From contig NZ_CP089293.1 of NCBI RefSeq assembly GCF_021919345.1, positions 1,364,001 through 1,428,000 on the forward strand: a stretch of DNA of 64,000 nt, in the 5' to 3' direction. Below, one piece after another: positions 41,300 to 50,533 of the stretch. Origin of the DNA: Paenarthrobacter nicotinovorans (GTDB lineage: Bacteria > Actinomycetota > Actinomycetes > Actinomycetales > Micrococcaceae). The notes below the pieces were generated by a model. The model did no database searches. It saw nothing but the letters and a program-made list of their open reading frames with translations, and was not told where the DNA came from. Within the stretch, counting starts at the first letter, position 1. Each line of letters starts with the position of its first letter. The position numbers were made by a program, and so were the translations under genes.

Positions 41300-42733
41300 T
41301 TAGGCCTTGGAACCGGCCAGTTCACGCTCGTCGGCTTCAGCTGCTGCCTTGTCTGCCGCGTACTCATCGGCGAAGGCGGCACCGTTGCGCGGCGCGTTGT
41401 ACAGCGACTCGTCCAGGATGCCCTGGCGCTTGGCCACGATGGCGGGGATCAAGGCCTGGCCTGCCACGTTGACGGCCGTGCGGCCCATGTCCAGGATGGG
41501 GTCGATGGCCAACAGGAGGCCGACGCCGGCCAGCGGCAGTCCCAGCGTGGACAGGGTCAGCGTCAGCATGACGACGGCGCCGGTGGTGCCTGCCGTAGCG
41601 GCGGAACCGAGGACGGAGACCAGCACGATGAGCAGGTACTGGGTGAAGTCCAGGTTGATGCCGAAGAACTGCGCTACGAAGATTGCGGCAACGGCCGGGT
41701 AGATGGCAGCGCAACCGTCCATCTTGGTGGTGGCGCCCAGGGGCACTGCGAAGGAAGCGTAACCGGAGGGCACGCCCAGGTTCCGTTCAGTGACGCGCTG
41801 CGTGAGCGGCAGCGTGCCGATGGAGGAGCGGGAGACGAACGCCAGTTGCACTGCCGGCCAGACGCCGGAGAAGTACTGCTTGATGGAGAGTCCGTGAGCC
41901 CGTACCAGGATGGGGTAAAGGACGAACAGCACCAGGGCCAGGCCGATGTAGATGGCGGCGGTGAACTTGCCCAGCGAGCCGATGGTGTCCCAGCCGTAGA
42001 TGGCAACAGCGTTGCCGATCAGGCCGATGGTGCCCAGCGGGGCGATGCGGATGATCCACCACAGGACCTTCTGGATGACGGCCAGTGCGGAGGCGTTGAA
42101 GGTCAGGAAGGCCTCAGCCTGCTTGCCCACCTTGAGGGCTGCGATGCCGACGGCGATCGCGACCACCAGGATCTGGAGGACGTTGAAGCTGACGGAAGTG
42201 CTCACCGTGGTGGCTGTGTTGGCGCTTTCCGTGACGGTGGAGCTCGCACCAAGGCCCAGGAAGTTCTTCGGGAACAGGCCGATCAGGAAGGCCCACCAGT
42301 CACCGGTCTTGCCGGCGTATTCGGCTTTCTGGGTGATGCCCGTGGCGGCGCCGGGCTGCAGGAGCACGCCCAGGCCGATGCCGATGAGCACCGAAACCAG
42401 CGAGGTGATGGCGAACCACAGCAGCGTGTTCCATGCGAGGCGCGCGGCGTTGGAGACCTGGCGCAGGTTCGCGATGGAGCTCACCACGGCGGTGAAAATC
42501 AAGGGAACGACGGCGGTCTGCAGCAACGAGACGTAGCTGGAGCCGATCGTCTGGAGGGTTGCGCCGAGACCGTTGGGGGCTGTCTTGGTGCTGCCCGTGT
42601 ACTTGGCGATCAGGCCGAGAACGAGGCCGATGATGAGGGCTGCGATGATCTGGACGCCGAAGGATCCGGCCCACTTGGGGAGCCGGAAGCCGGATTTTCC
42701 AGCTGAAGGGGAGGTGTTGGTTGAGGTGCTCAC
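41300..42733 (-). CDS. Dicarboxylate/amino acid:cation symporter (DAACS)
   Basis: A 477-residue GltP/DctA-like symporter, started at GTG 42733 (VSTSTNTSPS). Family marks: FGVQIIAALIIGLVLG (TM1), SSYVSLLQTAVVPLIFTAVVSSI, the re-entrant serine-rich loop SRSSIGTLPLTQR and ATTKMDGCAAIYPAVAAIFVAQFF with the AGTTGAVVMLTLTLSTLGLP hairpin 2. Imports glutamate, aspartate or C4-dicarboxylates with Na+ or H+; specificity is not evident. It is a single gene between terminators. Confidence 0.9.
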   Translation of the reverse strand: MSTSTNTSPSAGKSGFRLPKWAGSFGVQIIAALIIGLVLGLIAKYTGSTKTAPNGLGATLQTIGSSYVSLLQTAVVPLIFTAVVSSIANLRQVSNAARLAWNTLLWFAITSLVSVLIGIGLGVLLQPGAATGITQKAEYAGKTGDWWAFLIGLFPKNFLGLGASSTVTESANTATTVSTSVSFNVLQILVVAIAVGIAALKVGKQAEAFLTFNASALAVIQKVLWWIIRIAPLGTIGLIGNAVAIYGWDTIGSLGKFTAAIYIGLALVLFVLYPILVRAHGLSIKQYFSGVWPAVQLAFVSRSSIGTLPLTQRVTERNLGVPSGYASFAVPLGATTKMDGCAAIYPAVAAIFVAQFFGINLDFTQYLLIVLVSVLGSAATAGTTGAVVMLTLTLSTLGLPLAGVGLLLAIDPILDMGRTAVNVAGQALIPAIVAKRQGILDESLYNAPRNGAAFADEYAADKAAAEADERELAGSKA

Positions 42734-42806
42734 CGGAACACGGTAGGTGCACCTCAAATAACATAGCGAACGGACGTTGAGAAATGTTACGTGCGTGAAA
42801 GTTATT

Positions 42807-42855
42807 CCCGCCCGGGACGTGGCGTGCGTCTCGCCGGACGCCCGTCCCGGGCGGG
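42807..42855. terminator. Bidirectional terminator before the DUF885 gene 3' end
   Basis: CCCGCCCGGGACG (42807-42819) and CGTCCCGGGCGGG (42843-42855) form a 13-bp stem; TTTT follows on the plus strand. On the minus strand it follows the DUF885 stop by 7 bp. Confidence 0.8.
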
Positions 42856-42861
42856 TTTTGG

Positions 42862-44544
42862 CTAACCCAGCAATGCCCGGCGCAGGACGTCCAGCCCCAC
42901 CGAGCCGATGTTCAATGCTTTGCTGTGGAACGATTTCAGGTCAAAATCCTCCTGCGATTCGAGTTCAGCGCGGATCTGTTCCCAGAGGCGCTGCCCCACC
43001 TTGTATGACGGAGCCTGTCCGGGCCAGCCGAGGTAGCGCGCGAATTCGAACTGGAGTTGGCCTTCGCTGATATCGAGGTTGGCCTTGAGGAAGTCGAAGC
43101 CCTTTTCCGGGGTCCAGGTTCCGGTGCCCCAGCGTTCGGGGACGGGCAGTTCCAGGTGGACGCCGATGTCGAACACCACGCGGGCTGCACGCATGCGCTG
43201 GCCATCGAGCATGCCCATGTGGTCGCCCGGGTCTTTGAGGTAGCCCAGTTCCAGCATGAGCTGCTCGGCGTAGAGTGCCCAGCCCTCGCCGTGCCCGGAG
43301 ACCCAGCACACGTTGCGGCGCCAGTTGTTCAGGAGTTCGCGCCGGTACGTTGCCGTCGCTACCTGGAGGTGGTGGCCGGGGACGCCCTCGTGGAACACCG
43401 TGGTGGTTTCGGACCAGGTAGTGAAAGTGTCTTCGCCGGCCGGTACGGACCACCACATGCGGCCGGGCCGGGAGAAATCATCGGACGGGCCGGTGTAGTA
43501 GATGCCGCCTTCATCGGTAGGGGCGATCATGCACTCAAGCGTCTTCATGACGTCGGGGATGTCGAAATGGACGTCGGCGAGTTCCGAGACGGCGCGATCG
43601 GAGAGCTCCTGCATCCAGGCCTTGAGAGCGTCGGTGCCCTTGATCTGGCGGGCAGGATCGTTGTTGAGGATGTTCTTGGCTTCCTCGATCGACGCGCCGG
43701 GCTTGATCTGTCCGGCTACTTTCTCCTGCTCGCCGATGAGCCTCTCAAGCTCCTGGACACCCCAGGCGTAGGTTTCTTCGAGATCCACTTCGGCGCCGAT
43801 GAAGGAGCGGGATGCGAGGGCATAGCGTTCGCGTCCCACTGCGTCCTTTTCCGGGGCTGCGGGGAGCAGTTCGTCCCGCAGGAAAGCACCCAAAGAGCTG
43901 TAGGCAGCGCGTGCCGCTGCGGTGCCGGCGTCGAGCTTGTCCTGGACCCCGGCGGGCAGCGGCGCGCCATCAATGGCCGCGTTGGCAGCCATCTTGGCGA
44001 AGAATCCGTCCCCGGCGGCGTACCGGCCGGTCTGCTCGATGACAATCCGGACCTGGCGGGCTGCGGCCACCTTGCCGTCTTCCTTGGCCGCGCGCAGGGA
44101 CGAAATGTAGCCCTCGATGGCCCCGGGAACGTTGGCCGCGCGGCCGGCGATGTGTTCCCACTGCTCCGCGGTGTCCGTGGGCATGAGGTCGAAAACGGCG
44201 CGGATGTCCTGGGCGGGAGAGGCGATGTTGTTCAGGTCCGCGGCATCCCAGCCGGACTCGTGGATCTCAAGGTCCAGACCCAGCCGCTCGCGCATGGCGT
44301 CGAGGGTGACGGCGTCCACATCATCGGAGGGCTCAAGGCCTGCCAGGGCGTCCAAGGCCAACCTTGTGGCCTCCGCATGGGCTGCGGCCCCGGCAGGCGA
44401 GTAGTCCTGGTACTCCGTTTCGTGCCCTGGCAAGCCCAGCGTGGTGGCGAAACCGGGATTGAGTTCGATCAGCTTTTCTGTGTACGCGTCAGCGACGGCA
44501 TCAATGGCGGACTTTGGGCGTACGGGGGTGTTTGCAGTAGTCAC
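42862..44544 (-). CDS. DUF885 family metallopeptidase-like protein
   Basis: A 560-residue protein of the DUF885 family. The zinc-protease-like motif FHEGVPGHHLQ (HExxPGHH) lies near 400 and a second conserved GHGEGWALYAEQLM near 430 supplies a probable third ligand, as in gluzincin-like enzymes. There is no signal peptide, so it is cytoplasmic. The length matches family members. It may be a carboxypeptidase-like enzyme but no substrate can be read. It is downstream of accE in the same direction with a 65-bp gap. Confidence 0.85.
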   Translation of the reverse strand: MTTANTPVRPKSAIDAVADAYTEKLIELNPGFATTLGLPGHETEYQDYSPAGAAAHAEATRLALDALAGLEPSDDVDAVTLDAMRERLGLDLEIHESGWDAADLNNIASPAQDIRAVFDLMPTDTAEQWEHIAGRAANVPGAIEGYISSLRAAKEDGKVAAARQVRIVIEQTGRYAAGDGFFAKMAANAAIDGAPLPAGVQDKLDAGTAAARAAYSSLGAFLRDELLPAAPEKDAVGRERYALASRSFIGAEVDLEETYAWGVQELERLIGEQEKVAGQIKPGASIEEAKNILNNDPARQIKGTDALKAWMQELSDRAVSELADVHFDIPDVMKTLECMIAPTDEGGIYYTGPSDDFSRPGRMWWSVPAGEDTFTTWSETTTVFHEGVPGHHLQVATATYRRELLNNWRRNVCWVSGHGEGWALYAEQLMLELGYLKDPGDHMGMLDGQRMRAARVVFDIGVHLELPVPERWGTGTWTPEKGFDFLKANLDISEGQLQFEFARYLGWPGQAPSYKVGQRLWEQIRAELESQEDFDLKSFHSKALNIGSVGLDVLRRALLG

Positions 44545-44609
44545 CCACAGAGCCTAACCGCGTCCGCGTCTACGTGAAAGGGTTGTTGAACTCTTGGGCG
44601 GTAGGAAAA

Positions 44610-44863
44610 CTACCCTCGGCTGCGCCGCCACGCGCCGGGACCCGGGCTGGGGTCCAGGCGCAGTTGTTGGCGACGGACCCAGTGCCGGACATTCGGCTTG
44701 GTTGGAGCCGCTTCCTGCGGAGCGTTGAGGGAAACCACGACGGCGGCAATCGCCGCGAGTTCCTCGGCCGTCGGTTCGCCCTTGACCACTGAGAACAGGG
44801 GTTCGGCGGCTGCTTCGGCGGGCAACTGGTCCGGCGCGGAATCGGCGCGGTGCTTGGGTGCGG

Positions 44864-44867
<4 letters not shown>
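44610..44867 (-). CDS. accE: Acyl-CoA carboxylase epsilon subunit
   Basis: An 85-residue actinobacterial AccE protein. The typical features are the opening Ala-rich segment, [21 protein letters not shown] and a basic C-terminus. Its start overlaps the accD stop (ATGA). The epsilon subunit stabilises the AccA-AccD complex. Confidence 0.85.
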
Positions 44868-46447
<1,580 letters not shown>

Positions 46448-46578
46448 CAAGTGTCTCCGGCTCTGTAGCTGATATTCGCTGGCGCAGTCCTGGGTGCGGA
46501 CAGAAGCTCACTTAAGTAGCTTCCGTACAAAGAACAGGCCCCGCAGGCCAGTCTAGTGACGCCTTTGCCGCGAACCGC

Positions 46579-46593
46579 TGTAGAAACCCTACA
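46579..46593. promoter_or_regulatory. Inverted-repeat operator upstream of accD
   Basis: TGTAG and CTACA arms around AAACC. On the minus strand it reads TTGTAGGGTTTCTACA, differing from the accA-side copy (TTGTAGGGTTGCTACA) at a single loop base. Located about 132 bp upstream of the accD start. Confidence 0.65.
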
Positions 46594-46620
46594 ATTTTCC
46601 GCGTCGTAGCCAAATCCTTC

Positions 46621-46646
46621 ACTATGTTACCCGTCGGTAACATAGT
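46621..46646. promoter_or_regulatory. Perfect 11-bp-arm palindrome before the SDR gene
   Basis: ACTATGTTACC and GGTAACATAGT flank CGTC, ending 17 bp before the SDR start at 46664. The size and symmetry are those of a TetR-family operator. It lies in the accD-SDR divergent promoter region; no regulator gene is adjacent. Confidence 0.7.
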
Positions 46647-46663
46647 TGGGTTAGAGTGTCCCC

Positions 46664-47542
46664 ATGAGTTCAAGCAACGACGCTTCCAGCACACTTTCCC
46701 CGAGTGGCAGCCCCTACGTCGCCACGGGTTCGCTCAAGGACCGGACCATCCTGATGTCAGGCGGAAGCCGTGGCATCGGGCTGGCCATCGCCACCCGCGC
46801 GGCCCGCGACGGCGCAAACATCGTCCTGATGGCCAAGACCGGCGATCCCCACCCGAAACTGGAGGGTACGGTCTTTACGGCTGCGGAGCAGTTGGTCGCT
46901 GCCGGCGGCCAGGCCCTGCCGCTGGTGGGGGACGTCCGCAATGACGACGACGTCGCCGCGGCAGTCACAGCCGCCGTCGAGCGTTTCGGAGGCATCGACG
47001 TCGTGGTCAACAACGCCTCGGCCATCGACCTGTCCCGCACCGACGCTGTCGACATGAAGCGGTACGACCTCATGCAGGACATCAACGTCCGTGGAACATT
47101 CCTGTTGTCCAAGCTGGCGCTGCCTGCCCTACGGGAATCCAGTCACGGCCACATCCTCACGTTGTCCCCGCCACTGAACCTCGACCCGAAGTGGGCGGGG
47201 ATGCACCTGGCCTACACCATGGCCAAGTACGGGATGAGCCTGACGACCCTGGGCCTCGCGGAAGAATTGAAGGACGACGGCGTATCGGTCAACTCGTTGT
47301 GGCCATGCACCCTGATCGACACCGCCGCGATCCGCAACATGCCCGGTGGGCGTCAAATGGTACAGGCAGCCCGTGGCCCCGAAATCATGGCCGACGCAGC
47401 GCATGCAGTGCTGACGGGGTCCGGAGCCACAGGCAACTTCTATACGGATGAGCAAGTCCTGCGAGCGGCCGGCGTCTCCGACTTTTCCCCCTACAGCCTC
47501 GGTGCGCCGGAAGACCGCCTGGTGCCTGACATCTTCCTCTAA
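46664..47542 (+). CDS. SDR oxidoreductase (HSDL2-like)
   Basis: A 292-residue short-chain dehydrogenase with LKDRTILMSGGSRGIGLAIA as nucleotide-binding start, DVVVNNASAIDLS and catalytic AYTMAKYGMSL. The IDTAAIRNMPGG and FYTDEQVLRAAGV segments are typical of the HSDL2/citronellol-citronellal branch of SDRs. Possibly acts on hydroxyacyl or isoprenoid substrates. The palindrome immediately upstream suggests its own repressor. The gene is divergent from accD and followed by birA. Confidence 0.85.
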   Translation: MSSSNDASSTLSPSGSPYVATGSLKDRTILMSGGSRGIGLAIATRAARDGANIVLMAKTGDPHPKLEGTVFTAAEQLVAAGGQALPLVGDVRNDDDVAAAVTAAVERFGGIDVVVNNASAIDLSRTDAVDMKRYDLMQDINVRGTFLLSKLALPALRESSHGHILTLSPPLNLDPKWAGMHLAYTMAKYGMSLTTLGLAEELKDDGVSVNSLWPCTLIDTAAIRNMPGGRQMVQAARGPEIMADAAHAVLTGSGATGNFYTDEQVLRAAGVSDFSPYSLGAPEDRLVPDIFL

Positions 47543-47609
47543 GCGTTTTCACGGGTTCTTTTCAGGGCCGCCGGCATTCCTGGACGGCACAACTGGATAG
47601 GATTCAGCT

Positions 47610-48533
47610 ATGGATGCCGAACAGCCAGACAGCAGCGAAGCAGTTGACCCGCCCAGCGGCATGGAGCGGCCCGCACTGGACCGCGCGGCGCTGCTGGATC
47701 CGGACTTCCTGTCCTCCGCCGGCATCTCGCAACTGAAGATTGTCGACTCCACAGGGTCCACGAACGCGGACCTGGTTCGGGCCGTGACAGTAGAGCCGGG
47801 CAAGTGGGCCGATCTCGCGGTGCTGACGGCCGAACACCAGACGGCCGCACGCGGACGCCTGGACCGGCACTGGGAAGCCCCAGAGCGCTCTGCGGTCTCA
47901 GTCTCGATCGTGCTGCGGCCCGTGACGTCCCAAGGAATGCCCGTTCCGACCCAAAGCTACTCGTGGCTGTCACTTCTCGCAGCCGTTGCCCTGCGCGAAG
48001 CCCTGCAGGAAACGGCCGGGCTGCCGGCCGACATCAAGTGGCCGAATGATGTCCTTGTTAACGGGCGGAAGATCGCCGGCATCCTTGCCCAGATGACGCC
48101 TCTCGGGGACGGATCTGTCCCAGCGGTGATCCTCGGGGTGGGACTGAATGTCTCTCTCGCCGAGGACGAGCTCCCCGTACCGACTGCGACATCGCTCGCC
48201 GTGGAAGGAGCCACGACGACGGACCGCACCACGCTGCTGAAAAGCTACCTGTCGCGTTTCGCCCGGCTTTACCGCAGCTTCTGCAACTCCGAGGGTGACC
48301 CTTCGGCCGGTTTGGCCGGGGGAGCGTCCTTGCATAAGCGGGTCGAATCGGCCATGGTCACCTTGGGCCGGGAGGTGCGCGCGCATCTGCCGGGCGACCT
48401 CGAGCTGGTCGGCCACGCGTCCCGCCTGGATGAGCATGGTTCGTTGCTGGTGGTGGACCACGGTGGCCGGGAACACGTCATAACTGCCGGCGATGTGGTG
48501 CACCTCCGCGCCACAGAAAGCGGTTATGCGTAA
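47610..48533 (+). CDS. birA: Biotin-[acetyl-CoA-carboxylase] ligase
   Basis: A 307-residue monofunctional BirA without an N-terminal DNA-binding domain. STGSTNADLV, EHQTAARGRLDRHWEAP (biotinyl-AMP loop) and KWPNDVLVNGRKIAGIL (catalytic region with conserved Lys) are present; a C-terminal SH3-like part follows. It attaches biotin to AccA Lys569. It is 67 bp downstream of the SDR gene and overlaps the PH-domain gene by 8 bp. Confidence 0.93.
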   Translation: MDAEQPDSSEAVDPPSGMERPALDRAALLDPDFLSSAGISQLKIVDSTGSTNADLVRAVTVEPGKWADLAVLTAEHQTAARGRLDRHWEAPERSAVSVSIVLRPVTSQGMPVPTQSYSWLSLLAAVALREALQETAGLPADIKWPNDVLVNGRKIAGILAQMTPLGDGSVPAVILGVGLNVSLAEDELPVPTATSLAVEGATTTDRTTLLKSYLSRFARLYRSFCNSEGDPSAGLAGGASLHKRVESAMVTLGREVRAHLPGDLELVGHASRLDEHGSLLVVDHGGREHVITAGDVVHLRATESGYA

Positions 48534-49107
48534 AGAGTTGCTTCCGGGGGAGCAGGTCATCACCATCACGCGTCAACAGGCCCGCTCGCTCTTCTTTCCA
48601 GTGCTGGCCTTCATTGTGGTTCCTGCCGTCGCTGCCTATGCCTGTGCCTGGGTCATCAAGGGCAACGCCCAGCGGCTGGTGCCCTTCATATCAACGGAGT
48701 GGACACCGTGGCTCGTGGGTGCGTGCGTGGTGCTGGCGGCGTGGTTCCTGCTGGCCTACAGCATCAAGCGGGTACTGAAATGGCGATCCATCAGATACAC
48801 CCTCACCAGTCGACGCATACTTGCCAGATACGGAATGTTCAGGCGCAACGACTGGCAGATTTCCCTGGCGGCCATCCGCCATGTGGAAGTCCATCAGAGC
48901 CTGCTCCAACGGACATTGCACTCAGGGAATATATCCTTGGATACCGGGCACTCCGGAACAGCGCTGCTGGCAGATGTCCCGGAGGTGGGGAAATTCAGGG
49001 GCTTCATCCTTGACGCGTTGGACGAACTCCCGCAAGGTGAGGTTTTTGAGGGTGAACTGCTGGGGGACTATGAAGAATTGCCGTGGGAATTGAGAGAAGG
49101 TGGATGA
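48526..49107 (+). CDS. PH-domain membrane protein
   Basis: A 193-residue protein started at ATG 48526, overlapping the birA stop. Two membrane helices (about 22-42 and 65-85) are followed by a bacterial PH domain (bPH2): RSIRYTLTSRRILARYGMF, DWQISLAAIRHVEVHQS and GNISLDTGHSG. Such proteins are common in Actinobacteria and have no settled function. It is in the same direction as birA and the adenylate cyclase, 1 bp before the latter's start. Confidence 0.85.
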   Translation: MRKELLPGEQVITITRQQARSLFFPVLAFIVVPAVAAYACAWVIKGNAQRLVPFISTEWTPWLVGACVVLAAWFLLAYSIKRVLKWRSIRYTLTSRRILARYGMFRRNDWQISLAAIRHVEVHQSLLQRTLHSGNISLDTGHSGTALLADVPEVGKFRGFILDALDELPQGEVFEGELLGDYEELPWELREGG

Positions 49108-49108
49108 G

Positions 49109-50344
49109 ATGAGCGTTGAGGATCAGCAGTCCGGCGAGGACCTGGACCAGGAGTTCGACGCCGTACCCGAACCTTCAGTGGACGACGACACGGAAGAAGA
49201 CGACACGGACGACGACGGCACGGACGACGACGACACAGACGACGACACAGCCGCCGGGCCATCCCAGGCCTCCGTTCCTACAGGCCCGCCCACTGGCGTG
49301 ATGTCGGCAGAGCGGCTGGCGATCAAGGCCCTGGAGGCAAAGCTTCTTGGCGGCGAACGGAAGCTGCGTCGTCGTGAAGTGGCCGCTGGTGCCGGCGTTT
49401 CCATTTTGTCTGCCCGTAAGGTGTGGCGCGCGCTGGGTTTCCCGAACTTCAATGACGAGGACGTCGCGTTCACCGAGCGCGACCAGGCTGCACTGTCCAG
49501 CATCCTGGACCTGGTGCGCGCCGGCATCCTGACCGAAGAAGCCGCCATCTCCGTGACCCGCTCCATCGGCCAGATGACAGACCGCATGGTGGTCTGGCAG
49601 ATCGAAGCGTTGGTCGAGGACATGGTGTCCGAACAGGGCATTCCGGATGCCGTTGCGCGAAAGCAACTGGTGGGACGCTTGCCGTCACTGGTGGATTCCC
49701 TGGAAGAGATCCTCGTCTATTCGTACCGACGCCAGCTCAACGCCGGCGTCCAACGGCTCGCTGTCCGGGCCGAAGCCGGTTTGCAGGCCAGCGAGGAAGG
49801 CCGCGAAGGGGACGAGGACGATTCCCCGTTGCCCTTGGCACGCGCAGTGGGCTTTGCGGACCTCGTCTCCTACACCAGCCTTTCCCGGAGGATGAACGAG
49901 AAGACGCTGGCCCAGTTGGTGCAGCGTTTCGAGAACAAATGCGCCGAAATCATCTCCGTTGGCGGTGGTCGACTGGTCAAGACTGTCGGCGACGAAGTGC
50001 TGTACATTGCCGAGACGCCGGCCGCCGGGGCCGAGATCTCGCTTGCTTTGGCGCAGGCCTTTACCGAGGACGAGATCCTGCCCCAATGCCGGGTTTCCAT
50101 GGTGTGGGGACGCATTCTTTCGCGGCTCGGCGACATTTATGGTCCCACCGTGAACCTGGCCGCGCGCCTCACGACGCTCGCCCAGCCCGGGACGGTGCTG
50201 GTGGACGCCATGACCGCAGCTGCCCTCGGCCAGGACGACCGCTTCGTGCTGGTGCCCCAGAAGTCGGAGAACGTCCGTGGCTTTGGCGAGATCCATCCGG
50301 TCATGCTGGCCCGCGGCCGTGGCAAGGGCCTGGTTCTCGACTAG
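49109..50344 (+). CDS. Class III adenylate cyclase with N-terminal regulatory domain
   Basis: A 411-residue cytosolic cyclase; the start ATG 49109 has AGAAGG 8 nt upstream. Residues about 17-48 are an acidic run of Asp/Glu with Thr and Gly. About 60-235 is a helical regulatory domain like the autoinhibitory part of mycobacterial Rv1264. The catalytic domain (about 240-405) keeps the metal Asp residues (GFADLVSYTSLSRR and VGDEVLYI), a substrate Lys (RLVKTVGDE) and the transition-state NLAARL. Makes cAMP; the input signal is not evident. The giant Ig protein gene follows after 189 bp. Confidence 0.88.
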   Translation: MSVEDQQSGEDLDQEFDAVPEPSVDDDTEEDDTDDDGTDDDDTDDDTAAGPSQASVPTGPPTGVMSAERLAIKALEAKLLGGERKLRRREVAAGAGVSILSARKVWRALGFPNFNDEDVAFTERDQAALSSILDLVRAGILTEEAAISVTRSIGQMTDRMVVWQIEALVEDMVSEQGIPDAVARKQLVGRLPSLVDSLEEILVYSYRRQLNAGVQRLAVRAEAGLQASEEGREGDEDDSPLPLARAVGFADLVSYTSLSRRMNEKTLAQLVQRFENKCAEIISVGGGRLVKTVGDEVLYIAETPAAGAEISLALAQAFTEDEILPQCRVSMVWGRILSRLGDIYGPTVNLAARLTTLAQPGTVLVDAMTAAALGQDDRFVLVPQKSENVRGFGEIHPVMLARGRGKGLVLD

Positions 50345-50533
50345 GACTGTTCGTTCCCGGGCAATGCCCGACGTTCCCCGCCGATCGCTGGGCGGGCCCC
50401 ACGGACTGTTGCGTTCCTGGCAGCCCATGTTGCGCACTCTTGGCTAATCGATGGATTAACCCGGTACTCTTAGCTTGTTTGTGTTGTGATGGCCCGGGGT
50501 TCGGTGCTGGCTGCCTAAAAGTGGGGAATTTGG

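Noticed and set aside
50345..50533. Candidate riboswitch (for example c-di-AMP type) before the first giant gene
   Set aside because: Only short, weak stems such as CCCGGGCAATGCCCG are visible and no known conserved riboswitch core was found.
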